From contig CAMYMV010000003.1 in the NCBI GenBank assembly GCA_947259585.1, positions 1 through 64,000 on the forward strand: 64,000 bases of DNA, read 5' to 3'. Position numbers and translations under genes: made by a program. This document shows, piece after piece, positions 8,328 through 18,423 of this stretch; within the stretch, counting starts at the first letter, position 1, and each line of letters begins with the position of its first letter. Source of the stretch: an uncultured Gemmatimonadales bacterium. Lineage in GTDB: Bacteria > Gemmatimonadota > Gemmatimonadetes > Palauibacterales > Palauibacteraceae. The notes beneath the pieces were generated by a model, which was not told the origin of the DNA, ran no database searches, and was given only the letters and a program-made list of their open reading frames with translations.

Positions 8328-9284
8328 GTGGGCTTCAGGCACGAGCCGGTCATGGTGGACGAGGTGCTCACGCACCTCGAGCCCGAGAGGGGCGGTTGGT
8401 ACCTCGACGGCACGACGGGGGGCGGCGGCCATGCGGCCGCGATCCTCGAGCGCGGTGAGCTCGCAACGGTGGTCGGCCTGGACCGGGACCCCGACGCGAT
8501 CAACGCGGCAAGAGAGAGGCTGGAAGGATACGAAGGGCGAATGCGGCTCAGGGAAGCTGACTTCCGAGACGCGCCCGAGATCCTACCGACTCTGAAGATA
8601 GAAGAGCTGCAGGGAGCGCTGCTCGACCTGGGCGTCTCCTCTTACCAGCTCGACAAGACGGCGCGCGGGTTCTCCTTTCGTCCGGGCACACCGTTGTTAA
8701 TGCGGATGGGCGGGACAACGGGCGGACGGAGGCCCGCAGCCGACTTTCTAAACACGGCTCCCCTCGAGGAGCTGGGTCGCGTTTTTCGGGAGTACGGGGA
8801 GGAGAGGCGGTGGCGGGCCCTCGCGCGAGAGGTCGCGCGGCGGAGGGTCGAGCACCCGTTCGAGAGCAGCGACGATTTTGTCGCCGTTATCCGGACGATT
8901 CTCGGTCCGACCGTCAGGGCGGGAGACAAGGCACGGCTGTTTCAGGCCGTCCGCATCGAGGTCAACCGCGAGCTGGAGGCCCTGGACGTCGCTCTTCCTC
9001 GAATCCGCGATCTCCTCGCGGACCAGGGTCGGCTGGTGGTGATCGCCTACCACTCGCTGGAAGACAGAATCGTAAAAAGAGCGTTCCGTGACTGGAGCCG
9101 GAGCTGTGTCTGTCCTCCGGAGCTCCCGGTGTGTCTGTGTCGCGGAAAGCCACTGGGAAAGACGCTCACGGGACGTCCGGTGAGGCCCTCCGAGGAGGAG
9201 GTGGGACGGAACCCGAGAGCACGCAGCGCCAAGCTCAGAGCCTGGGAGCGAAGGGGGGACGTGCCGTCCGTGGCTGCATCGTGA
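8328..9284 (+). CDS. rsmH: 16S rRNA (cytosine(1402)-N(4))-methyltransferase RsmH
   Basis: HEPVMVDEVL...DGTTGGGGHAAAIL...RRVEHPF; C-terminal KRAFRDWSRSCVCPPELPVCLC. Confidence 0.95.
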   Translation: MGFRHEPVMVDEVLTHLEPERGGWYLDGTTGGGGHAAAILERGELATVVGLDRDPDAINAARERLEGYEGRMRLREADFRDAPEILPTLKIEELQGALLDLGVSSYQLDKTARGFSFRPGTPLLMRMGGTTGGRRPAADFLNTAPLEELGRVFREYGEERRWRALAREVARRRVEHPFESSDDFVAVIRTILGPTVRAGDKARLFQAVRIEVNRELEALDVALPRIRDLLADQGRLVVIAYHSLEDRIVKRAFRDWSRSCVCPPELPVCLCRGKPLGKTLTGRPVRPSEEEVGRNPRARSAKLRAWERRGDVPSVAAS

Positions 9285-9625
9285 GCGGCCGACAGCGGTT
9301 TTGGACGCGCCGGCGACGTCGCATGAGCTGGATCGGCCTCGGGGTGGCCGTTCTGGTGGCTTCCATGGTCTGGACGGTCCGGAGGCAAACCGAGGCGCGA
9401 GAAGTGGCCGTAGCCATCGATTCTCTGGAATCAACCGAAGTCGTCGAACGCGCCCGATTCGCCGCGGCGATGCGCCGCGCCGACTCACTGGCGTCCCGGG
9501 TTCGACTGCTGGAAGCGGCCGCCGAGCTGGAGCTCAGGCCGGCCACCGACGAGGAGATCTCTTTCATAGAGGACGTGTCGCCACCAACGAAGGGTACAGC
9601 GGCGGAGGTTCCCGAGCCTCGATGA
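9281..9625 (+). CDS. ftsL: FtsL-like cell division protein
   Basis: Short bitopic protein (TM WIGLGVAVLVASMVWTV) between rsmH and ftsI; GTGA overlap with rsmH stop. Confidence 0.65.
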   Translation: MSGRQRFWTRRRRRMSWIGLGVAVLVASMVWTVRRQTEAREVAVAIDSLESTEVVERARFAAAMRRADSLASRVRLLEAAAELELRPATDEEISFIEDVSPPTKGTAAEVPEPR

Positions 9626-11664
9626 CGGAAAAGAAGAGCCCGAACCGCACACGGACGCACCGGCTGCGCACGCATGCGCTGGCCGGCTTCTGGATCCTGC
9701 AGGCAGTCGTCTTTCTCGGACGATCGATCCAGCTTCAGCTGCTGGACGACGAGGTGTGGCGGGAACGGGCGCGCGCCCAGTACGCGACACACGTCGACCT
9801 GCCGGCCGAGCGCGGAGCCATTCTGGATCGCAACGGCCGCTCGCTCGTTCTCGATGCCCGACAGTTTCGAGCCTACGTCGCGATCCGTGAGATGGCCGAC
9901 CCGGATCGCTCGATCGGCGCGATAGGGCGAATCCTGGGGCTCTCCCGGGAAGAGGAAGAGAAACTGAGGGCGGCCGAAGGCGGTTGGGTTGCCGTGCGGC
10001 GGAAGGTGGCGGCGGAGGATCGCAACCTCCTGGACGATGCCGTGCGGCGAGGCCTCCACTTCGAGCCGTTGGCATCCCGCGTCTACCCGGAGGGCGTGGC
10101 GCTCAGCCTCCTGGGAGCCATCGACGCCGACGGGCGCGGGCGATCGGGCCTGGAGATGGCGCTCGACTCGCTCCTGACCGGAGAGACGGGCAAGGCCCTC
10201 ACGCAGAGGGATGGTCGCGGAGACCTCTACCGGCTGCCCGGCGCGGCCTTGTCGCCGCCCGTTCCAGGCCACGACGTGGTGCTGACGATCGACGCCGAGC
10301 TGCAGGCGATCGCCGAGGACGCCCTCTCGCGGGCGATCGAGTCGTCGGGCGCTTCGGGCGGTGACGTGCTGATCGTGGACCCGAGAACCGGCGATCTTCT
10401 CGCCGTCGCCAGCCGGCGGCACGACGGCTCGCTGAAAGTACCGGCGTTCACCGACCCGTTCGAGCCGGGGTCGACCGCCAAGCCCTTCCTGCTGGCCTCA
10501 CTCCTGTCTGAGGACCTGGTCTCCCTGACCGACAGCATCGACGTGATGCACGGCGTCTTCAAGGATGGCCGCCGGGTGATTCGGGATGTCCATCCCTACG
10601 ACAAGCTGACCGTCGCGGAGGTCGTCCGGTACTCGAGCAACGTGGGCGCAGCCCTGCTCTCGAAGCGGCTTTCGTACGACATGCAGTACAAGTACCTGCG
10701 CGATTTCGGGTTCGGCCTGCAGACGGGGATCGACTACCCCGCCGAATCGTCCGGCCTCCTCCGGCGTCCCGATCGCTGGTCGGGCCTGAGCCAGGCCTCC
10801 CTGGCCATGGGCTACGAGATATCGGTGACCTCGCTGCAGCTCGTCATGGCCTACGCCGCGCTGGCCAACGGCGGCCGGCTTCTCCGTCCCCGCCTCGTCA
10901 AAGAGGTGAGAAGCCACACGGGCGAGGTGCTGGAGCGCCGGGATCCGCAGACCATACGGCGCGTGATCGCTGAGAGCGTGTCGAGTCAGATCACCGAGGT
11001 CCTGACGTCCGTGGTCGAGGGCGGAACGGGCAAGCGGGCGGCCATGACCACGCTCACGGTCGCCGGTAAGTCCGGGACGGCTCGCCTGGTGAGCGGCGGC
11101 GGCTATCAGCGCCGGTATGGTTCCTCATTCGTGGCGTACAGCCCCGCTGAAGATCCCAGTCTCGTCATCTTCGCGAAGCTGGAGGACCCGCAGGGCGCCT
11201 TTTACGGCGGCTCCGTCGCCGCACCGGTCAGCCGCAGTGCTCTACAGGCGGCGCTGGCGACGCGCGGCATCGAGATCTCTCGAGGAAGAGCGGTGCCGTC
11301 CTCCTTCCATTTCGACTGGAGACAGGCGGTCGCTCCAGCGGCTGCGGCGAATGAGCAGGGACTCGTCGAGCCGTTGGCACCCGCCGTCGAGCAGGATCCC
11401 GTTCGGTTCGCGGCCACCGGCGTGTCGACGGACGTGCCCCCGAACGCCCCGATGGATCCGTCGCTGGATGCCGTTCGCTTCGCCTCGGTCACGGGGACGG
11501 CGAGACGGCTTCCGGACCTTCGCGGCCTGAGCGTCCGCTCCGCCGCAGCCCGGCTTCACGCGCTGGGGCTGCAGACGAAGCTGGAGGCCTCCGGGCGGGT
11601 GGAGTTCCAGACGCCGGCGCCCGGATCACCGGTAGCGGTCGGCTCGGTCGTTCTCCTGCGGTGA
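9622..11664 (+). CDS. ftsI: Peptidoglycan transpeptidase FtsI/PBP with C-terminal PASTA domain
   Basis: Motifs STAKPF (SxxK), SSN, KSGT; C-terminal PASTA-like repeat; ATGA overlap with ftsL. Confidence 0.9.
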   Translation: MTEKKSPNRTRTHRLRTHALAGFWILQAVVFLGRSIQLQLLDDEVWRERARAQYATHVDLPAERGAILDRNGRSLVLDARQFRAYVAIREMADPDRSIGAIGRILGLSREEEEKLRAAEGGWVAVRRKVAAEDRNLLDDAVRRGLHFEPLASRVYPEGVALSLLGAIDADGRGRSGLEMALDSLLTGETGKALTQRDGRGDLYRLPGAALSPPVPGHDVVLTIDAELQAIAEDALSRAIESSGASGGDVLIVDPRTGDLLAVASRRHDGSLKVPAFTDPFEPGSTAKPFLLASLLSEDLVSLTDSIDVMHGVFKDGRRVIRDVHPYDKLTVAEVVRYSSNVGAALLSKRLSYDMQYKYLRDFGFGLQTGIDYPAESSGLLRRPDRWSGLSQASLAMGYEISVTSLQLVMAYAALANGGRLLRPRLVKEVRSHTGEVLERRDPQTIRRVIAESVSSQITEVLTSVVEGGTGKRAAMTTLTVAGKSGTARLVSGGGYQRRYGSSFVAYSPAEDPSLVIFAKLEDPQGAFYGGSVAAPVSRSALQAALATRGIEISRGRAVPSSFHFDWRQAVAPAAAANEQGLVEPLAPAVEQDPVRFAATGVSTDVPPNAPMDPSLDAVRFASVTGTARRLPDLRGLSVRSAAARLHALGLQTKLEASGRVEFQTPAPGSPVAVGSVVLLR

Positions 11665-13274
11665 CGGTCAGCGGCGCTCCGGCGAACGCGGTTGCGAGGC
11701 GCCCCTCTCCGAGACGGGAGAGGCGGAACGACGGACTACGAGAAGAGCGGCTGGCCGGCGGTCCGGCCCGAGATCGGATCGACCGGCCTTCCGGCGATGG
11801 TGCCTGGGGGGTTGGAGCGTTGATCACATTAGAGGCGGTTGAAGAGCGATTTCGCCTGCGCCGGGTGCCGGCCCGCTGGCAGGGGGGGCCGCCGGCCGCC
11901 TTCGATCGGCTCACCTCGGACTCTCGCCTCACCGGCTCGGGAGACCTCTTCGTGGCGGTCGCTGGACTCAGCTCCGATGGCCACTCCTTCCTGCAAGACG
12001 CCGCTCGGGCGGGAGCAGCGGCCGCGGTCGTGGAGCGCCCCGCCGACATTGACCTGCCGCAGCTCGTGGTCCCCGACACCCGCGTCGCGCTCGCCGATCT
12101 CGCCATGCTGTGGGAAGGCGATCCGGCCGCCGGGATGCGGCTCATCGGCATCACGGGCACGAACGGCAAGACGACCACCGCCTGGCTGGTCCGGCACCTT
12201 CTCGCCGGTCTCGGGCGCTCCGCCACCCTCGGGACTCTCGGGATCGTGGATGCGGGCGGCCAGCGCCACCCCGGAGAGCTGACGACGCCGGATCCGCTCG
12301 TTCTGGCCGGCTCCCTGGGGATCCTGCGTGACCGCGGCGTGGAGCTGGCGACGATGGAGGTCTCCTCGCACGCGCTCGACCAGCGTCGCGTCGACGGCCT
12401 CCGCTTCGACTACGCGGCCTTCACGAGCTTCAGCCGCGAGCATCTGGATTATCACGCGGAGATGACCAGCTACCGTGAGGCGAAGCTTCGGTTCGCGGAG
12501 CTGCTCGCGCCCGACGGCGTCCTGGTCATCAACGGCGACGAGCCGGCGTGGGACTCCCTCCGGGCCGGGCCGGGCGAGATCGTGACCACCGGGTTCGGCG
12601 ACGGCCTCCAGGTGAGAGCCGAGTCCGTGGAAGCCCTTCCCTCCGGCACTCGCTTCCGGCTCTGCGGAGAATACGGGGAAGCCCTCGTGGAGCTCCCGCT
12701 CATCGGCCGGTTCAACGTGGAGAACGCGCTTTCGGCGGCGGGGATAGCCCTTCATCTCGGGATGTCTCCGGCCGAGGTGGCGGAGCGGCTCGGGTCGGTC
12801 CCCCAGGTGCCCGGCCGGTTCGAGATCCTGAGCCGCGAGCCGGTCCTCGTTCTCAGGGACTACGCCCACACGCCGGACGCCTTCAGGCTCGCAATCGAGG
12901 CTCTGAGGCCGCTCGTCGAGGGCCGTCTGATCATGGTGTTCGGGTGCGGCGGCGACCGCGATCCCGGCAAGCGCCCGCTGATGGGTGAAGTGGCCGGGTC
13001 GCTGGCCGGTCACGTCATCGTCACCACGGACAATCCGCGGTCCGAGGATCCGGAGAGGATCGCCGAGGAGACGGTGGCCCGGATGGACCCGGACGCCTAC
13101 GAGATCGTGCTCGACCGGCGCAAAGCGATCGGCCGGGCCTGGGAGCTGGCTCGTCCGGGCGACGCGGTGCTCCTCGCCGGCAAGGGCCACGAGACCTACC
13201 AGATCGTGGGTAGCCGCAAGCTCCCGTTCGATGAAGCGGAGATCGTGGCCGAGCTGCGAGGGGAAGCGGCGTGA
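11661..13274 (+). CDS. murE: UDP-MurNAc-L-Ala-D-Glu:diamino acid ligase MurE
   Basis: [33 protein letters not shown]. Alternative TTG start at 11820 likely. Confidence 0.93.
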   Translation: MTVSGAPANAVARRPSPRRERRNDGLREERLAGGPARDRIDRPSGDGAWGVGALITLEAVEERFRLRRVPARWQGGPPAAFDRLTSDSRLTGSGDLFVAVAGLSSDGHSFLQDAARAGAAAAVVERPADIDLPQLVVPDTRVALADLAMLWEGDPAAGMRLIGITGTNGKTTTAWLVRHLLAGLGRSATLGTLGIVDAGGQRHPGELTTPDPLVLAGSLGILRDRGVELATMEVSSHALDQRRVDGLRFDYAAFTSFSREHLDYHAEMTSYREAKLRFAELLAPDGVLVINGDEPAWDSLRAGPGEIVTTGFGDGLQVRAESVEALPSGTRFRLCGEYGEALVELPLIGRFNVENALSAAGIALHLGMSPAEVAERLGSVPQVPGRFEILSREPVLVLRDYAHTPDAFRLAIEALRPLVEGRLIMVFGCGGDRDPGKRPLMGEVAGSLAGHVIVTTDNPRSEDPERIAEETVARMDPDAYEIVLDRRKAIGRAWELARPGDAVLLAGKGHETYQIVGSRKLPFDEAEIVAELRGEAA

Positions 13275-13302
13275 ACGGTCCGGGCGCGATGGGGGCGGAG
13301 GG

Positions 13303-14736
13303 GTGAGCGAGCGGGTGATGTTCAGCTCGAACGACGTCCGCGAGGCTCTGGGGCTCCCTCCCGATGGCGGAGGCAACAGCTACACCTCCGTCTCCACCGA
13401 TACTCGCACCCTGCGGCCCGGCGCCCTCTTCGTGGCCATCAAGGGCGAGCGCCACGACGCGGTCGACCTCCTCCCCGAGGCTGAAGCCAGGGGCGCGGTA
13501 GGCGCGGTGGTGCCGGAGGATCGAGCCCTCCCGGTCACCGGCCTCGAGCTATTCGGCGCACCCGACGCGACCCGGGCGCTCGGCGACCTGGCCGCGTGGC
13601 ACCGGAAAGCGACCGGCGTACGGGTGGTCGGCATAACGGGGAGCTCGGGCAAGACCACCGTCAAGGAGATGGCGGCTGCGGTTCTCGACCTCGGATACCG
13701 CGTCTACAAGACGGCCGGGAACCTGAACAGCCAGGTGGGGCTGCCGCTGGCCATCTTCGAAGCCCCCGCCGACGCCGATCTCTGGGTATTGGAGCTGGGA
13801 AGCAGCGAGCCCGGAGAGATCGCCCGACTCGCAGAGATCGCCGCGCCCACAGACGCCGTCGTCACCACCGTAGGGCCCGCGCACCTGGAGTTCTTCGGCA
13901 CCGTCGGTCGAGTGCTCGAGGAGAAGCTCTCGCTCGTCGCGGCCGCCAGCCCCGACGGAACGGTCGTGGTCGGGGAGCGTCCCGCGGAGCTGGTGTCCGG
14001 TGCTCTGGAGTTGAGGCCCGATGCCATCGTGGCGGGAACCGGAGAGGCGGCCTCCTGGCGCCCCGACGAGCATTCCGTCGAGGCGGAGGCGGTTCGTTTC
14101 GTCCGCGATGGGGTCGAGTACCACGTGCCTGCGGGGGGCCGCCATCACCTGGCGGATGCTCTCATCGCGGCCGCCCTGGGCGACGCGCTGGGGGTTCCGG
14201 CCGCGGACGTCGCCCGCGGTCTCGCCGGCTACCGGCCGCTCGGCATGCGAAGCGCGCTGGAACAGGTCGGCGGGATGACCGTCATCGCGGACTGCTACAA
14301 CGCCAATCCGGAGTCCTTCGCGGCCGCGATCGAGTACTGCGAGGAGGCGTTCCCGAACCGGCGGCTGGTCGCCGTCGTGGGGACGATGCTGGAGCTCGGG
14401 AAGGCCTCGCGAGCCGCCCATCGGCAGATCGCCGAGCGGCTGGTCCGAGCGCACTTCGACCTGGTCGCGGCCACCGGGGACTTCGTCGATGCGTTCGCGG
14501 GGCTCCGGATCGGCCGGAACGGCACCGGCGTCTTCGCCGCGGACAGCGTCGAGCATCTGTGGGCGGAGCTGGCTCCGAGGCTGTCCGGCGACGAGGTCGT
14601 GCTCGTTAAAGCCTCACGTGGCGTTCGCCTGGACGGGATCGTCGACCGGCTGCGGTCGTTCGGTTCGGGTGCGGGCTCGAGCGTCGGCCCGGGTGCGGGC
14701 TCGAGCGTCACTCCCGGTGCAGAGGGAGGCGACTGA
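13303..14736 (+). CDS. murF: UDP-MurNAc-tripeptide:D-Ala-D-Ala ligase MurF
   Basis: GITGSSGKTTVKEM...ADCYNANPESFAAAI; C-terminal GAGSSV repeats. Confidence 0.93.
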   Translation: MSERVMFSSNDVREALGLPPDGGGNSYTSVSTDTRTLRPGALFVAIKGERHDAVDLLPEAEARGAVGAVVPEDRALPVTGLELFGAPDATRALGDLAAWHRKATGVRVVGITGSSGKTTVKEMAAAVLDLGYRVYKTAGNLNSQVGLPLAIFEAPADADLWVLELGSSEPGEIARLAEIAAPTDAVVTTVGPAHLEFFGTVGRVLEEKLSLVAAASPDGTVVVGERPAELVSGALELRPDAIVAGTGEAASWRPDEHSVEAEAVRFVRDGVEYHVPAGGRHHLADALIAAALGDALGVPAADVARGLAGYRPLGMRSALEQVGGMTVIADCYNANPESFAAAIEYCEEAFPNRRLVAVVGTMLELGKASRAAHRQIAERLVRAHFDLVAATGDFVDAFAGLRIGRNGTGVFAADSVEHLWAELAPRLSGDEVVLVKASRGVRLDGIVDRLRSFGSGAGSSVGPGAGSSVTPGAEGGD

Positions 14737-15782
14737 GTGCTCTATCGTCTGCTTTTTCCTCTGGCGGACCGTCACATCATCTTCAACGTCTTCCAGTACA
14801 TCTCGTTCCGGGCGGCCGGCGCCATGGTGACTGCCCTGCTCCTGACCTTCCTCGTGGGCCCGCCGGTCATCCGCTGGCTCAGGGCGCGGGGGTGGGGACA
14901 GGTCGTCCGGCTCGATGGGCCGAGCTCCCATTTCCACAAGGCGGGAACGCCGACCATGGGCGGGCTCATCATCGTGGCCACGGTCCTGATCTCGACGCTG
15001 CTCTGGGCCCGTCTCGACAACCCGTACGTGGTGGTTGTGTTCGCCGCGACGGCGTGGTTCGGGGCGATCGGGTTCATGGACGACTATCTGAAGATCGTCC
15101 GGCGAGAGCCGCGCGGCCTGGTGGTCAAGTACAAGCTCGTGTGGCAAATGGCCGCCGGGCTCACGCTCGGCGTCTTTCTGCTGCTGTTTCCGCTCTCCGG
15201 TCGGCCGCCGACGCACACGATGTTGCCCTTCTTCAAGGACTACTACGTCGTCTTCTGGGCCCCGCTCTACCCGCTCTTCGTCGCCCTCGTCGTCACCGGA
15301 AGCTCGAACGGCGTGAACCTGGCCGACGGCCTGGACGGCCTGGCGGCGGGCCTGAGCGGCATCGCGGCGCTCACCTTCGGGCTCTTCGCCTACGTGATCG
15401 GCCGTGTCGACACGTCGGCGTATCTCGGCACCTTCTATCTCCCCGGCGCCGGTGAGCTGGGGGTCTTCTGCGCGGCGATCACGGTGCGCCAGGCACCCTC
15501 GCCCTCGGCCTCGGCGGCTTTGAGAAACGCATTGCAGAGCTTGTTGTCGTTGGAAAACACGCCGGCGTTTTCGTGGCCGAGGCGATGTCCGTTCTGATGC
15601 AGACCGGCTGGTTCAAGTTCACCCGGTGGCGCACCGGAACCGGCCGGCGGCTGTTCAAGATGGCGCCGCTGCATCACCACTTCGAGAAGTCGGGTTGGCC
15701 GGAGACCCGGGTCGTCGTGCGCTTCTACATCCTCGCCATCCTCTGTTCGCTGGTCAGTCTGGCCACCTTGAAGATTCGATGA
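14737..15782 (+). pseudogene. mraY: Phospho-MurNAc-pentapeptide-transferase MraY, disrupted at about 15481-15572
   Basis: N-terminal part ([44 protein letters not shown]) runs out of frame at 15481; C-terminal part [13 protein letters not shown]...[25 protein letters not shown] resumes in another frame. Confidence 0.9.
15486..15581 (-). pseudogene. 32-aa fragment of M17 leucyl aminopeptidase embedded in mraY on the opposite strand
   Basis: Minus-strand translation [32 protein letters not shown] aligns by eye with E. coli PepA [32 protein letters not shown]. Confidence 0.7.
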
Positions 15783-17221
15783 GCGTGCCTGGTGCGATCT
15801 TGATTCCTCTCGAGACCTTCGATTCCGGCGCACCGACCCGCAAGGAGCCACTCGTCCGCCCTGGAGACGTGGTGTCCGTGCTCGGACTCGGGACATCGGG
15901 CGTCGCCGCCGCGCGGCTGGCGAAGGCTCACGGGGCCGAGGTGTACGCCAGCGACGTCGCGGCCGGGGGGCTTCAGGAAGCGGCGGCAGCGGAACTGGGT
16001 GCCGAGAGAATCGAGGCAGAGGCCGGCCGGCACGATCTCGGCCGGATATGCGCCTCCGATCTCGTGGTGGTGAGTCCCGGCATCCCCCCGTCGGCCGAAG
16101 TCCGGCGAGAGCTTCGCGACGCGGGCACGCCGTGCGTCGCGGAGGTCGAGCTCGCCTACCGCGACCTCACCTCGCGGGTCATCGGGATCACCGGTACCAA
16201 CGGCAAGACCACGACGACGGCGCTCTGCGAGCAGATCCTCCAGACCGGCGGACTGAGCGCCCTGGCGGGCGGCAACATCGGCACTCCGCTCTCCGAGATC
16301 GCGATGCGGGAGGAGCAGCCCGACTGGGTCGTCGTCGAGCTGAGCTCCTTCCAGCTCGCCGATACGGACGCTTTTGCGTCCGACATCGGCCTGCTCCTCA
16401 ACCTCGCGCCCGACCACCTCGACCGGTACCGCGACGTCTCCACCTACTTCGCGGACAAGAAGCGCCTCTTCCGCAACGCGAGCGCCGAGAGCCGCTGGGT
16501 CCTGAACGCGGACGATGCGCACGTGATGGATCTGGCGAGCGGGGCCGCGGGAACCAGCTACCTGACCTCGACGTCGGGTCCGGTCGAGCGGGGAGCGTAT
16601 CTGGGTGAGGATGGATCCCTTCTCCTCGCTCTCCCCGGGCGGGACGAGACCTGGCTGGCGGCCGAGGAGCTGCGGATCCTCGGGGGGCACAACGTGGCCA
16701 ACGCGCTCGCGGCCGGATTGGTCTCCGCTCTCGCCGGATGTGACGGCGCTTCCATCGGGCGCGCTCTCTCGGAGTTTCGGGGACTGCCGCACCGGCTGGA
16801 GCCGGTCGCCACGATCGAGGATGTGCTCTGGGTCAACGACTCCAAGGCGACGAACGTCGCGGCCACGCTGGTCGCGGTTCAGGCCTTCGAACGGCCGATC
16901 GTTCTGATCCTGGGCGGTCGCCCCAAGGGCGAGCCCTTCCTGCCGCTGATTCCCTGGTTGCAGCACTCCGGGGGCGTGGTGGCCCTCGGGGAGGCCGCTC
17001 CGCAGGTGGTGGGGGACCTCGACGGATCCGTCCCGGCCGTCCACGTGGAGGGGAACGTCGAATCGGCGGTGCGCGCCGCGAGCACGCTGGCCCGGCCCGG
17101 CGATGTGGTCCTCTTTTCCCCGGCCTGCTCCAGCTTCGACATGTTCCGCAACTACAAGGAGCGGGGAAGGGCTTATCGAAGGGCCGTCGAGGCGCTCGAA
17201 CGGGAGGTGGGAACGGAATGA
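15779..17221 (+). CDS. murD: UDP-N-acetylmuramoylalanine--D-glutamate ligase MurD
   Basis: [19 protein letters not shown]; dcw position; ATGA overlap with mraY stop. Confidence 0.93.
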   Translation: MSVPGAILIPLETFDSGAPTRKEPLVRPGDVVSVLGLGTSGVAAARLAKAHGAEVYASDVAAGGLQEAAAAELGAERIEAEAGRHDLGRICASDLVVVSPGIPPSAEVRRELRDAGTPCVAEVELAYRDLTSRVIGITGTNGKTTTTALCEQILQTGGLSALAGGNIGTPLSEIAMREEQPDWVVVELSSFQLADTDAFASDIGLLLNLAPDHLDRYRDVSTYFADKKRLFRNASAESRWVLNADDAHVMDLASGAAGTSYLTSTSGPVERGAYLGEDGSLLLALPGRDETWLAAEELRILGGHNVANALAAGLVSALAGCDGASIGRALSEFRGLPHRLEPVATIEDVLWVNDSKATNVAATLVAVQAFERPIVLILGGRPKGEPFLPLIPWLQHSGGVVALGEAAPQVVGDLDGSVPAVHVEGNVESAVRAASTLARPGDVVLFSPACSSFDMFRNYKERGRAYRRAVEALEREVGTE

Positions 17222-18420
17222 GCCGCCTCGCCGCCGTCCTCGGCTCCCGCTGGATCGCCCTCCGCTCCCCGGAGGGCCGGAAGGCGGGAGCGCTCGCGAC
17301 GCTGGATCTGGCCGGAGAGGAGAGCGGTGCCTATCTGGCGTCGGGCCTCATCGCGATCACACTGCTGCTGGTCGGTTTCGGGCTGCTAAGCGTCTACAGC
17401 GCGAGCTCCTTCACCGCCCAGTCGGAGGGCCTGCCGGACAGCTACTACCTGGTCCAGCAGGCGGCGCGGGCGCTCGTAGGCATCGCGGCTCTCCTGGCGG
17501 CCAGCTTCGTCGACTACCGAGTGTACCGGCACCTCGCCTGGCCGCTGCTCGTGGCCACGGCCGCGCTTCTTCTCCTCATCATCCTGCCCGGCACCGAAGC
17601 GATCGCCCCGAGGATCAACGGCGCCCGGCGGTGGCTGATTCTCGGGGTGACGATCCAGCCGTCCGAGCTCGCCAAGATCGCCATCGTCATCTGGACGGCG
17701 GCGCTGGCGGTCAAGAAACAGGAGCGTCTGCGCAGCCTGCGCTACGGCCTGGTGCCGTTTCTACTCGTGATCGGGCCCGTCTGCCTCCTCATCCTGCTCG
17801 AGCCTCATCTCTCGGGCGCCATGCTCGTCGGCGCGCTCGCCTTCATCGTGCTGTTCGCGGCCGGCGGACGCCTCGGACACTTCCTCTTCCTCGCCATGCT
17901 GGGCCTCCCCGTGCTCTGGGATCAGGTCGCGAACACGGGCTACCGCATGAACCGGATGATGGCGTTCATGAAGCCGGGCATGGGCGCCGACGACATCGGC
18001 TACCAGTTGAACCAGTCGCTGATCGCCATCGGATCGGGCGGGCCCTTCGGCGTCGGGTTCGGGGAGAGCCGGCAGAAGCTCCTCTACCTTCCCGAGCCGC
18101 AGAACGACTTCATCTTCTCCATCATCGCCGAGGAGTGGGGTCTCATCGGGTCGGTGTTCCTGATCGGCCTCTTCCTCGCCTGGGCGGTCATCGGGATGCG
18201 GATCGCCGGCTCGGCGCCGGATCTGTTCGGCCGGCTGCTGGCCGTGGGCCTCACCTCGATGGTGGCCGTCGGCGCCTTCGCCCATATCGGCGTCACCCTC
18301 GGGGTCTTCCCGACCACCGGCGTGAACCTCCCGTTTATCAGCGCCGGCGGTACCGGGCTCGTCCTCGCGCTGGGGGTCACCGGCATCCTCGTCAACATCG
18401 CGAAGCAGCGGAGATGCTGA
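17218..18420 (+). CDS. ftsW: Lipid II polymerase/division protein FtsW
   Basis: SEDS family: GLLSVYSASS, RINGARRWL, QPSELAKIA, PEPQNDFIFSIIAEEWG. Confidence 0.93.
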   Translation: MSRLAAVLGSRWIALRSPEGRKAGALATLDLAGEESGAYLASGLIAITLLLVGFGLLSVYSASSFTAQSEGLPDSYYLVQQAARALVGIAALLAASFVDYRVYRHLAWPLLVATAALLLLIILPGTEAIAPRINGARRWLILGVTIQPSELAKIAIVIWTAALAVKKQERLRSLRYGLVPFLLVIGPVCLLILLEPHLSGAMLVGALAFIVLFAAGGRLGHFLFLAMLGLPVLWDQVANTGYRMNRMMAFMKPGMGADDIGYQLNQSLIAIGSGGPFGVGFGESRQKLLYLPEPQNDFIFSIIAEEWGLIGSVFLIGLFLAWAVIGMRIAGSAPDLFGRLLAVGLTSMVAVGAFAHIGVTLGVFPTTGVNLPFISAGGTGLVLALGVTGILVNIAKQRRC

Positions 18421-18423
18421 TCC

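Noticed and set aside
11829-13376. 515-aa minus-strand ORF opposite murE
   Set aside because: Antisense shadow of a clear MurE gene; low-complexity composition.
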